64,000 nucleotides of DNA from Selaginella moellendorffii. Taxonomy: Eukaryota; Streptophyta; Lycopodiopsida; Selaginellales; Selaginellaceae. How positions within the stretch are numbered: the first letter of the stretch is position 1; each line of letters opens with the position of its first letter. Shown here one piece after another: positions 40,801 to 52,170 of the stretch. The DNA lies in NCBI RefSeq assembly GCF_000143415.4, contig NW_003314276.1:1848107-1912106 (forward strand), in the 5' to 3' direction. The position numbers and the translations under genes were made by a program. The notes beneath the pieces are model-generated. The model did no database searches, was not told the origin of the DNA, and was given only the letters and a program-made list of their open reading frames with translations.

Positions 40801-42351
40801 CAGAGTCTTTTGTAGGGAGCACCAGCTTTACTCCTTGCATTGTGGAATTCACCAAAAAGTATAAAATAAACAGCCAAATTATAAAATAAAACTCTAAAAA
40901 ATAAACCAAGAGAAAATTTCAGATGCGTTTCATAAGGCGCCTCCCAAATTCGCGGCCTGGCACCAAATTTCTTTAAATCCGCTGCCCGATTGATTGATTC
41001 CCATGGGTTTAGCTTCGGACAGCTCAAAGACACAAGCCTTTCTATTTTTATCTCCCCGCAAACTAAAGAATCACTAAAATCAAGCCACAAGCCACGACTG
41101 GGTCTCGGCACCGCCCTCCACGGCCATTAAGGTCTCTTTCCTAAAACCATGAAAATCTCTCGATCGAATCCATATCGAATTGTGTGTTTGGAATAAACTG
41201 GAGGCACAAGCGGCCAGCGAGCAGACACCAAATGCCACATCCAAAAATTCCACACCACCCCACCAACAAGCAAGGCGCCGAGTTGACACGAGTACGGCAC
41301 TAGACAATCCCCGTACGGACGCCTTTGACTGGCCAGTCTCGGCAATTAGAAAGAAAGAGAAATGGGAAAAGCTTGAAATGAGGCAGAGATTTAAAGACAA
41401 AGAAAAGAAATCCTGGCCGCTGTCCCCAGCCTTGTCGTTCGTGCTCTTGTTGTTGCCACTGTTGCTTGTGGCGAGGCATGGCACAGAGAACACAGTGGCC
41501 CCACATTTTATGATAGACAAAGAAAAAACATCGAGTTTTGGGCATATAAAGGGCTGCGGGCCGAGATCAAGGGAATCAATCGGGATAGATAGATTCGCTG
41601 GAGATTCGGCTGCTTGAATGAGGACACTAGCAAGGAAGGCGGGAGCAAATTGCCAAGGGGAAGACGAGACATTCAGTCAGTCGAATCAAGCGGAATCGGC
41701 ATTATATCTCCGGCCGTTACAGACTTTTGGAGAGAAGAAGGTGGCGGACATTGAGTGATTGATTGAGAGTCCAAGCTCGCCAACCAAAACGGTTGTTCCT
41801 GGAAAGGGGAATCTAACTTACCCCGGTCTCCAGGTCTTGGTCTCTTTTAGGTCAAGTCGTTTAGGTTCTCTTTTTAGGGTTCTTACGGTAAGAAAAAAAA
41901 AGAGCTTTGACCTTTTGCAAAACCCTAAAAAAAAACTGTCCGGCCAGCACTCACATGCCACTGCCAAATGCCACAGATGTTACTCCAGACAGCCAGTCAA
42001 GAAAGCGACACACATTAGCTTACCATTGGCTACCCAGTAGCACACAACAGCTATAACAAAAATCAAATAAGAATTTTTACGAAACCATTTCTAGACGTAC
42101 AGTGTATAGCTACGAAATACGTAAACTGCAGAGCGGGGATATTCTCTAACAGATTCCTACGCCACCTACCTTATTCATTTCCCAATGAAAAACTATTATA
42201 TTGTAGCCCTAACTTCGACGTAACGCTCATATACTCTAGTTTTTCTTGCATTGCGCCTTGTGGCCCCGCATTATTGAACGGAGCAGAATTTAGTGGATCT
42301 TCCAATGTGACTGAAGTTTCCAAGCATCAAAATCAATCAATCACGAAACAA

Positions 42352-42376
42352 TATATATATATATATATATATATAC
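42352..42376. repeat. (TA)n microsatellite
   Basis: About 12 TA dinucleotides in the long intergenic region. Confidence 0.9.
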
Positions 42377-43133
42377 AGAGATTTAAGATAAGCTTTGCCT
42401 GCCTCATCCTTTGCGCACATTGGGAGGAGCGCGAATTTAGACCATATCCCCTGCTGCACAACACCGAACCAAAGGCTGGCCCCGGCCGGGGGCATATTCT
42501 AATCGCTTTGACCTGGAATCTCTCCGGGACGAGTTAAGAAATGTTGTAACCCAGCATTAGGATCAATCAGTGTATCCCATTTGGATAAACTAGATCAGAA
42601 TAAGATAGTTTAATGGCCCTAGCAGATGATAACAACAAGCCCTACGACGAGCAACCAAAGTCTAGCCAGCAAAACGTCGTTGGGGTTCTCTGCGTTTGTC
42701 CGGAGATTTTATTGCTGGGTTGGGCCTCTCGCGTCTCTCGCTTTATACATGAGAAAGAGAGGAGGAGCGAGAGATCTTGCGGGGAAATCTTTGGGCAGTG
42801 GCTGCCGGGATCGAGACTGGAGATCTTTCTTTGGGGGAATTGATGTTCCTCCAAGAAACTCCATCAATGGCATGACAAAAGAACCTCGCGATCATGCCAA
42901 CCAAAGCCAAAGTCCCATGTTGTTGGGATTTCACACAAAAAGGGATTTTTTAAAATAAAAAAAAACGGAAAAGAGAGAAAATGACAAAAAATGGCGGGAG
43001 AAATGCCAGGGAATATTCGCGCGGCACTCACGAAAAACCAAAGGAATGACGACACTGGGAAGCGGAGGGCGACTAGTATCTGGGAAATCTTTTCGCGCAC
43101 CGTGTGAAGAGGGCGGGTCCGTACCCGACACCC

Positions 43134-43143
43134 GCCACGTGGC
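43134..43143. promoter_or_regulatory. palindromic G-box upstream of SPEAR-type gene
   Basis: Perfect ten-base palindrome gccacgtggc about 750 bp before the SPEAR start, with a second CACGTG near 43340. It can bind bHLH or bZIP factors; the neighbouring ICE-type protein is a bHLH, but binding is only conjecture. Confidence 0.4.
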
Positions 43144-43888
43144 GCTGGACCATGACGCTCATCGGGAGGGCATATCTACGGCGACTGTCGCGCGGCAGGT
43201 AGGGACCACCCACACTCGCGGGGGGTGCGATTAAGCCCCTTGATGCGGTCATAATAACCGTCGGATTCTCCTAAATCATGCCCCTCTCGGACGACAAAGA
43301 TTGTTGAAACGACGGCCAAGATTCCGCCGGCGGGGCCCACACGTGGCGCACATCGTCGCCGTCCGCAGCCGGCCGAGCGCGGCGGGGAATGCCGTCGCGA
43401 TGCAGCCGACGGCCACGATCGGCCCTTGGCACGGAATGTCCAGGGCGTGCGCTTTACATTCCATGGCCCTTCTCTCTTAACAACAGGGATGGATAGATAG
43501 CCCACAGACAGACACAACAGAATACAACAGGTTGGGAGGAAGAGACCAAGAGAGAGTGATCGATTCATCGCGTTGTTTTGCGCCTTGCGTCCGTGCGCGT
43601 GTCCATCGATCGATCGATCGCTCGGGTTCTTGCAATCCATCCATGGCGCCGGCTGTGAGCTCCTCTCTTCTTTCCCCGCGGGGATCCGTTCTTTGTGCGA
43701 AGAAAACGGCAGCGCCAGCGAGCGCGATCTTCCTCTTCTAGCGATTGCGAATGGAGGGATTGATGTGTGCGGCAGCCAATCCATGAGCGGCATTCGACTG
43801 TATCGATCGATCTAGCAGCGCGTTTAGATCTTCCCTCTCTTCTTTCTCGAAATATTTCATTTCCCCCTCTTTGCCTCGCAATATTTCC

Positions 43889-45745
43889 ATGGCAGTGCCC
43901 TCGGATCACCAGCACCGGCGCTCGAAGAAATCCAAGAACGGGCAGAAGAAGCAGCCGCAGCGAGGGCTGGGCGTGGCGCAGCTGGAGCGGCTGCGAATCC
44001 AGGAGGAGAGCAAGAAAGCGATGTTAGCATCGTCGTCGTTCGCGGCGGCCGGATCTTGCTTCCAAGCTCAGCAAGGTCGGGTCTCGGCGCTCTGCCTCTC
44101 GGCTCCTCATAATCCTCCTCTCCATCTCCATCACATCTCCCCGGCGCAGCAAGGATCTGGCGGTGGCGCTGCGGCGGCGTATCGCCCCTCGAATCTCCCC
44201 TTCCTCGCGTCGCTAGGGACGAGCGCGAGCTCGAGGCAGCATCACAAGGCCAGTCTCGATCCTAATCTTGCCAATATTTCGCAGCATTCTGTGATCCATC
44301 AGCTGGATCATGCGCTCATGGCGAAGATCCATGGCCAGGCCTCTGCCGATAGCAGCTCTTGCAAATCCGGGATCTCATCCGATGTCTCGGCTGCTGCTAC
44401 CGTTGCCGCCTCTCACCACCTCTTTGGAAGACGCAGTGGAAGATCCTCGTCCTCTCCATCGCCGTGCTCGTCCCAGCACAACAGCAAGCCCGATCACGTC
44501 TTCGACGAGAGCGATGAGTCGAGCAGAGGCGCCGCCGCTGCTGCTGCCCCACCGTTCGTGTTCCTGGGATCTTCATCCTCGTGCTCTTCCGAGGCCAACC
44601 ACAGGAACACTACTATCCCCTTGATGATCCAGCCGGGGAGCAGTAGCAACAACATCATCAAGGACAACCTTCCGGAGTCGTCCGAGATGTTTGATCCATT
44701 GTTTCGGACTCGCGCTCGGCGGGTCTACGGTGATGGCAGAGATTGGCCAGGGGTAAGTGGAAAGCTCTCGGGCTCTCAAGTTTGATCGATCAACCCATCT
44801 TGGTTTGGTTCTTGTGTAGATTCACACCCATGGCATTCCTGCTATCAAGGAGCTCTCTTCATTCCAAATACCAGGCAATACCATCCCAGCATTGTCCTCG
44901 CCCAACAAGGTAAGCTAGTTCTTTCCAGTTCCTCTTGGATGCCCGATATGACCCACAAAGTTGGTGTTTATGCCAGGCTTGTTGGACGGGTGCCCGAGAT
45001 GGAGTAGCCGACTTGGGTTCCGGCTACTCGGGCTCGGTGGACAAAGGGTCCAGCGTCAAGATGATGTAAGAGTTGGAGATCTCCTTGTTTGGTTTTGTTC
45101 TAACGATTGGCCCCTTGGGTGTTTCTCTCAGTGCTACTGCTTCATCGTCGCCCAGGAGTCTCTCGGCGGCGTCGAGCTGGGCGAGATCCGAGGTTTGCTT
45201 CTCGTTCGAGCAGCAGCTCAAGGACAGCTGCTCCAGCTCGCTCAAGAACGCCGCCACCATCACCAACAGTAGCACCAACTTGGAGGCGACCTCGTCTACC
45301 AAGCCGGCTTCCTGTGACTTCCTGACGCTGGCGCTGGCAGCTCCTGATCCTCGCCCCCAATTCCACAAGCGGCCGAGCAGCGGACTGCCAGACTTAAAAC
45401 CCGATGACGACGAATCGTCGAAGTTCGCGGTGACCACCCCCCAGGTGAGTGACAAAACTTAGAAAAATCCAGGACAGTGTTTTAATTCGCAGTACCACTT
45501 GGCGAATGCTTGAAGATCTACATGGCTTGACTGTTCGTTCGTCGTTTTTGTTCTTCCAGGAGGCGTCCGGCGAGACCGACGATCACTGGCTGCTCAAGAA
45601 TCACCATCAGCTGGCCAGGAAATCGATCAAGCTCCAGCATTTTGGCACTCCATCCATGGTGCCGGCATCGCCTTTCATGCTGGACCTGAGCCTCAAAGTT
45701 CCATCGATCGAGGAGTCGTCGCTGGAGCTCAAGCTCGCCTTGTGA
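43889..45745 (+). CDS. SPEAR: SPEAR/SPOROCYTELESS-type EAR-motif transcriptional repressor, 513 aa
   Basis: Five exons (43889-44752, 44820-44909, 44977-45065, 45132-45444, 45560-45745) sum to 514 codons. A basic N-terminus (HRRSKKSKNGQKK) precedes the family's SPL motif, RGLGVAQLERLRIQEESKK. The middle is Ser/Ala/His-rich. A further motif, CDFLTLALAAP, lies in exon 4. The protein ends in the EAR-type repression motif SSLELKLAL, after another Leu-rich DLSLKV. SPL/NZZ and SPEAR/TIE proteins recruit TOPLESS corepressors and inhibit TCP factors; SPL/NZZ is needed for sporocyte formation. At 513 residues it is longer than the usual 200-350 of angiosperm members, mostly through low-complexity insertions. 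Confidence 0.85.
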
Positions 45746-45988
45746 TCATCTCAGAGTAAGATTTTTTCCACAGCGAAGAAACCAAAAAACCAAACAGCTC
45801 AAACTCTTCGTTGTTGGGAAGAAACCAAACAAAAAGAAATTCCATTCCAGGCAAAGTGGAAAGGAATTTCATCTCATTTTACTATATAATCTTTTCTACG
45901 AACAGTAGTCTTTTAAAAGTATTGTAGGGTTCTTTGGGGGTTTTAGCTAGGTCATGGTGGGAGAGTGAGATCCGGGGGCGCGATCGAG

Positions 45989-48059
45989 ATGATGCGCGCG
46001 CACAGGTTAGTAGCGATCGATCGCGCTCTCGGCAGCGCCCGTGTTCGTGCTGCGTCATTGGCAGCCGTGGAGCAATGCATGAAGCTGGATGATGTTTCTG
46101 CTGACGAGCGCAAGGCCGCGAGCTGGGCCGTGGCGAGCTTCCTCAAAGACCTGGGATTGAAATCCCCGGAGGCAGCAGGGGTGCAACGCGCATCGCCAGT
46201 GTTCGCGAGGAAGGTAGTGGCGCTGGCCAAGGAAAATCTCGGCAGTGGCGAGGCCAGGATCTCGATCAAGGAGCTCAAGGCGCTCTCCTCTCAGGTGTTG
46301 CAAGAGCGGCGGATCAATGTGGCTGAGGCGGTGCTGGAGAGCCTCGGCGGAGCTCCGGACTGGGTGGAAGCCAGTCTAGCGCTCGTCGACAGCAGCGAGA
46401 ATGGAGTTTTCAATCTTCTCGAGATCACGAACAAGCTCCACAAGATTGGATTCGAGAGGAAGAAGATGTGGCTGGTCTTCGAGCACAACAGTTTGCTCTG
46501 GGCGAGCACGCCGCTGGACGTGGAGAACAGCATCGTTGCGCTCAAGAAGGTGGATGGAGGGAAGTTCTTGATGAGGACCATCTTTTGCTGCCCGCTGCTC
46601 ATCGGCCGATCGTCCCAGGAAGTTCTAAACGGTCTCGTGTGGGAGCTCGCTCGAGTTGGCGCTGATAAGAAGGATCTCTACAATCTCTTCATGCTCTTCC
46701 AGAAGAACCGGGAGTCTCCTCGCCCGGTCCCGGAGATCCTGGAGCAACAGTGTGGATTCAGCAAAGCCGAGGTTCGCCGCCGGCTAACTTCCAACACTCT
46801 CAAGCTCGCGTCGGAGGTGAATCACTCGCTGGAGCTCGCCATGAAGTGGTTTTCCAACGAAGGTGTCAAGGAAAACGACTTTTGGAAGATGGTGGTCCAT
46901 CGGCCGTCGGACTTCTGCCGCAGCACCGCTTCCTTGGACGAGCAAATGGCGTTTTTGACAGAGTGGGGCTTGTCACGACCCGAGGCCTTGCAGATGCTCG
47001 TCAAGCACGCGTACAGTGTGATATGGAACGTCAGCATAGCCAAGACGAAGATCCAGTACTTGGTGGAAACGATGGGATTCCCGGCGCAGACGATACTTTC
47101 GTGTCCGAAGTTTCTCTCCTGCAGCTTGGGACTGAAGATCCGGCCTCGCCACCGGTTGGTGGAGTTTCTGGAGAAGCAGGGAAAGATCGAGAGGCCGGCG
47201 TCGCTGCAGTACTTGATCCTGTCGGAGGAGACGTTTTTGGATACTTATGGTAAGCTCCACCTGGATGCTGGTAGAGTTTACGCGGAAGCAAAAGGCCTCG
47301 CCAGCGCTGGAGATGACGAACAGCTACAGGAGGAGGAAAGTTTTAGCCAGCAAGGTCAGATTTCGTTCTTTATTCTTTCGCATTCATTGGGTATCTCACT
47401 CAAGAACTGAAATGGTGCGTGCAGGGGACGAGGCAGCTGAGACCGAAACTCTCGAAGCTGTCAAGAGCACACAAGTACTACTACAGCTCAAAAGCCTGGG
47501 TGATCCAACTTCGGTATCCGTGGAACGAGCTCCCAACTTACGGAGCTCGTTGAGCAAGTTAGAGGGTGATCACGGTGGCGATCTTGGAAAAAAGATCCGA
47601 GCTTCATCGAAGATCTCGGCTGCGCTGGAGCGCATTCAAAGCGACAGCAGCAGTCCAACGACGAGTGACACTTCCAGGGAAGTACAGCAGATTAAACAAA
47701 CTGGAGGTACTGCAACTCTAGCAGCGGCAGTAGCAACAGGATCAGTGGAAGAAATAGCAGTGGAAGAGGTGGCAGTGGAGGAAAAGGAGATAGCAGCAGG
47801 AGGAGTGGCATCAGCAAGCCGTGATCCTTGCGAGCATGCGAATGGAGTGAGCGCAAACCGGGCAGAAGCTCCACCAGAAGTTATGGCAGTGGAAGGAGGA
47901 GAAGCATCAAGCGCTGACGCTTGTTTCAAGGCTGGAAGAACTGGAGAGGGCGCTGCTGCTGCTCCGGAAGATCTCGACAGTGACGAAAGCCATGGCCGAT
48001 CGAACAAGACCGGTGGAATCGTGGCGTTTTTCCGAAAGTTCTTCACCGGGAGCTCGTGA
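45989..48059 (+). CDS. mTERF-family organelle protein with C-terminal low-complexity extension, 666 aa
   Basis: Two exons (45989-47354, 47425-48059) sum to 667 codons. An Arg/Ala-rich N-terminus suits an organelle presequence. Residues ~90-420 contain mTERF helical repeats, for example YLVETMGFPAQTILSCPKFLSCSLGLKIRPRHRLVEFL. The canonical domain ends with a FLDTY-type motif, after which ~240 residues of acidic/Ala-rich low complexity (VEEIAVEEVAVEEKE) run to a basic amphipathic end, GGIVAFFRKFFTGSS. mTERFs bind organelle nucleic acids and affect transcription or RNA processing. The extension is encoded mostly by the second exon and is not part of the usual family architecture. Confidence 0.88.
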
Positions 48060-48232
48060 AGAAAATTCTTGCGGTGTTTAGGATAAGCAAAATGTTTATT
48101 GTTAAACAAAACCTGTGTTGTAAATTTAGAGGGAAAGGGTTTAAAAAGCGAGGTGAATTTAGGGTTAGGGCTTACCGAGAATTTTTTATTTTTGGTGTAG
48201 CTAACGAGATTTCGTGTCACCGAAGCACAGCC
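48060..48232. promoter_or_regulatory. short intergenic spacer with telo-box
   Basis: 173 bp between the mTERF stop and the lyase start. It contains tagggttagggct at about 48158-48170, a telo-box-type element near the lyase start. Confidence 0.4.
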
Positions 48233-50706
48233 ATGGCCGCTTCAATGGCGCTGGGAGAGCTGTGGCAGGCGTCCAACTATTTTCTCGCTCAGATCGAGCC
48301 AGCAATCCTCGCTCTTGCGGCGCTCGCGGTTGGAGTGATCGCGCCATGGGTTTTGTCGGCGATTTCTTGTGCTTACTCTGCCGTGGAGGAGAAAGGTTAG
48401 CTCCAAATTTTCTTGCTCGTTGATTCGATTGGTATTTTAATTCAGGCATTCAGCGCGTTCTTCTCAATCTATTTTTTCACGCGTGTCGGTAAGCGATCTG
48501 GAAGAGCTTGACAAAATCTCTCCCCTTTGTTTTTCAGGAAAATTCCTGGAGTCAGTGGCTACATTCTGAGAGAACAAAATAAGGTAGCATTCCTATATCT
48601 TTGCTCGTGAGGATTTGGAAGCTCCATTTCTTTATCTGATGTTGATTGCGATCAGGTCATAGACAAGTTAAATTCGAGTACTAAATCAAAGCGTTCTCGT
48701 TGGATATCAGAGCTTCCCAAGTCCGGTCTCGGCAACGGAGTGCTTGACTGGCTCAACTCTGAGAGGCAAAAGGACATGAAATGGGAAGGGAAATGTTCTG
48801 GAACTGTGTAAGTCTTGACGAGCTGTCCTGTGCCTTGATAGAAGTTTTGCTTTCTAAATTCTTTCATCTTGTGTGGACAGATATATTGGTGGAACGGATG
48901 CAGAACAGCATTTTTCTCTGTTGAACGAGGCATATGCACTGTACGTCTCATCCAGCGATTAGAAGAAAATGTCGTAACGATTCATGACAGATTTGCACAC
49001 ACGAATCCTTTACATGCAGACGTTTTCCCAAGCATAGCAAAGTTTGAGGCTGAAGTTGTCGCTATGACGGCCTCAATGCTCGGCAGTAAAGAACTGGATG
49101 GCCAGGTGTGTGGAAACATGACTTCCGGTGGCACAGAGAGTATTCTAATGGCTGTTAAGTCGACTCGTGACTACATGCGAGCCACCAAAGGAATCACAAA
49201 ACCAGAAATGTGAGTCCCGAAGCTAAGTCGTTTTTTTCTTTGTTCTTGTTTTCACTTGAGCTGCCAACTGCAGGATCATTCCAGTGTCCGCTCACTCAGC
49301 GTACAACAAAGCGGCTCAGTATTTTCAGATCAAATTGAAGATCGCACCCGTGACTAGTAACCTCCAGGCCGACGTTAGCAGTATCAAACGACTGATCAAC
49401 AAGAACACGATTATGGTAATTTTCACACGTTCGCAATGGTCAGCAACATTGTTTTGGCAGATTGTAGGATCGGCGCCAGGATTTCCTCACGGTGTTGTTG
49501 ATCCTATAGAGGTTTGGACTTTGGACTGGACGCTATGGAAAGCTTCTCACTTTTCTTTTTCTCTCCTGTGCAGGAGTTGGGCGCTCTTGCGATTAACAAG
49601 AGAGTCTGTTTTCACGTGGATCTCTGCCTAGGAGGTTTTGTTTTGCCGTTTGCTAGAAAGTTGGGGTGAGTCTTTCATCGTCTTTTTCCTTGTATAACGA
49701 TACGATTTTTGCAGATATTCTATTCCGCCTTTTGACTTCTCGGTTCCGGGAGTCACTTCCATCTCCATCGATGTACACAAGTATGGTCTCGCTCCAAAAG
49801 GCACCAGTGTCGTGCTCTACCGAAATCACGAAATCCGGCGGGTATGTTCACTTTCTGACTCAAAAGATTTAGTGTCATCTCACTTTCACTTTCCTTTTCC
49901 TTTTCATTGGTCACAGCACCAATTTGTAGCAGGTTGTAAATCTCTGTTGACAAACTACCATGAAGTTGAAGGTCTTTTTCTTTCTTTATAGTCACGGATT
50001 GGTCTGGCGGGCTGTATATATCGCCATCCATGGCTGGAAGCAGGCCGGGAGCTCTCATAGCTGGTGCTTGGGCTGCATTGGCATCTTTGGGAGAGGAAGG
50101 TTCGTCTCATCCTTTTTGGTCTTCGTCTCCTGCACTGAATTGTCTTTGACAGGGTACTTGAAAATCACGAAAAGTCTCATGGAGGCATCCAAAAAACTGA
50201 GGGACGGGTAAATATTAAGTGGTTCTTCGTTTCTTTTTTCTTGTCTCTTTAGCAATTCCTTTCAGAATACAAGAAATTCCGGGATTATACGTGCTTGGAG
50301 ACCCGGCAATGACAGTCATTGCGTTTGGATCGAACGACTGCGACATCTTTAGAGTGAACGACGCTATGTCGAGCAAGGGGTGGAGCCTTAACGCTCTACA
50401 AAAACCTTCCAGGTAAAAATCTCGTCACAGTGATTCGTGTGCTCATATAATTCGCAGTGTACATTTTTGTGTGACGCTCCAACACGTTGATGCTATCGAC
50501 AAGTTGCTCGAGGACTTGCGCTGTGCTGTAAAAGAGGTAACGTGACCACTGAACTTGGATCCACCATAGCTTTGTTTTCACAGGTAAAAGAGAACCAAAG
50601 TGATATGGAAGAGGGAATGGCACCAATCTATGGAGCCGCTGGCAAAATGCCAGATCGTGGAATCATTGGAGACATATTGATTGCTTACATGGACAACACA
50701 TGCTAA
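48233..50706 (+). CDS. DPL1: sphingosine-1-phosphate lyase
   Basis: ATG at 48233 ([14 protein letters not shown]); a hydrophobic N-terminal membrane segment follows ([18 protein letters not shown]). Landmarks over many short exons: [99 protein letters not shown], then [21 protein letters not shown] with the PLP-binding Lys. It ends MDNTC-stop at 50706. The enzyme is an ER membrane PLP-lyase that splits sphingoid base 1-phosphates, the exit step of sphingolipid breakdown. The gene seems intact, although repeat-derived DNA begins about 30 bp after its stop. Confidence 0.94.
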
Positions 50707-50734
50707 TAAAAATAATATAATAATAATATGATAT

Positions 50735-50870
50735 TGTGAATGTGTGGAATATAGAAATGGAATATAAAAATATGCATATCCATTAGTCTAAAAACCATAA
50801 TTTATATTTGGATTGGATTGTGAATGGTTTAGATTGAAACCAATCCAATAGAATATATACAGTTGAAATA
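50735..50870 (+). repeat. LTR-like repeat copy 1, next to lyase stop
   Basis: Begins with tgtggaatatagaaatgg and includes tgcatatccatta and ttgaaaccaatcca further on. A copy in opposite orientation lies near 60060-60182 with the same blocks in the same order. Confidence 0.65.
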
Positions 50871-51295
50871 AAGTCATGGGAGGACTTTTGAGAAGTTGCG
50901 GTCCAAGGCCAAAGAGAAATATATAGCCATTGGATAAAAAATGTTCTAGGATATGTTTTTTCAATCCAACTCTTACTGATTATATGCTGTTCACATGTTC
51001 AAGATGGCCATGCCACAAAGTATGGTCCATAGCATCCAGGGAAAACATATGGGAAATATGTTTCCTATTCTCTATTGTTTCTTAGTGTTACATATTATTG
51101 GTGTTGAGAGCTATTTCGAGACTTGAAGCCATTGACAAAAGACTTGCCTCCAATTCTCCATTTTGGCAAGCCGCTCCAAAACAATATTGCTGAATATCTA
51201 AATCCAAGTTCTAGTGCTGAGGGATTGAACTCTTTTGCAAATTTATCTATGACTTCTTGCCATGCTGGCCAGGTTTATCATTTTATCTCCTAGGT

Positions 51296-52170
51296 TTAAG
51301 ACCTCCATATAGAAATTTGTAAATTAGTGTCATAAACAGTTGCAAATCCTTTATTATCTACACATAATGAAAATGTGACCCAAATGTTTTTCCAATATAA
51401 ATTATAAGACCAAACAACGTCATAGTTTTTATCATAAATTACTAAATTTCCATCTTTTTGTAGGTGAAGAAAACAGTTAAGTCCTTTACCAATAGTTTTG
51501 GTATCCCAAATTTTTGATTCTGTATAATATAGCACTAAATTACAATAAAATTGCATAATTAAAATGTAAAACATATTTGGTGACTGCAAATATTCTCCAG
51601 TATTTAAAATTTAAAAATAAGAGTAATATGGTCCACTTTTAATACACGTTTTATGTATATCACAATCTGAGGTAATATTGTTTTGATAATAAAAATGAGT
51701 TGGAACTATACCACTAAATCTATTTAATTTAAAATCGATACTATATGAGATTGAATATAAAACGCCTATGTAGGTGACAGAACTATAAGTTGTAAAATCA
51801 TTTATGACATATATATTTAATATACGATTAAATTCACGTTGTAAAGATTTACCAGTATTTAAATTATACATAAAAGGAATAATACTACAAAGATAATTAT
51901 AATATTTTTATATTCTTGTATATCAAAAGCTTCTATTGAAACCATTAAACTTTTTCCCTTTTCATATAGAACTTTAGACATTGAAAACCCCAAAAATATC
52001 CCTCTACGGTTTCCTATATTTTCAATAAGGTTTTTTATTATAGGGATTATAATATTTTGTCTATATTCAATTGTTATACTTTTTTGGTTTCCTTCATAAT
52101 ATTTTCTTACACATCTAATAAATGGCATAAATATGATTATTATAAGAACTAAATATTGAATAAGCTTCAT
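51296..52170 (-). pseudogene. AT-rich bulb-type (GNA-like) lectin gene, frame-broken
   Basis: Three adjacent minus-strand pieces in shifting frames. Piece 52170-51859 starts with a signal-peptide-like MKLIQYLVLIIIIFM. Piece 51871-51611 includes LNTGKSLQREF. Piece 51589-51296, extendable upstream to an in-frame LNTGEYLQSP, holds a B-lectin domain: MQFYCNLVLYY, CFLHLQKDGNLVIYDKN, then VDNKGFATVYD. The QDGNLVIY-type core is the mannose-binding loop of GNA lectins. The codon content is extremely AT-rich, unlike the host genes to the left. It is probably dead because of the frame changes. Confidence 0.6.

Larger units (their letters stand above)
37831..43888. promoter_or_regulatory. ~6 kb divergent intergenic region between ICE-type and SPEAR-type genes
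   Basis: No confident gene found. Contents seen: a TTGA tetranucleotide run near 38595-38628, a CAG/CAT-repeat stretch near 40145-40180, a repeated catcgc block at about 40628-40658, a (TA)n at about 42352-42376, and an ATCG run at about 43600-43622. A perfect G-box palindrome lies at 43134-43143, with a second CACGTG at about 43340. Many short ORFs show no recognised domains. The region is much longer than other gaps in this window and may hold leaders, distal promoters or an unrecognised noncoding transcript. Confidence 0.4.
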
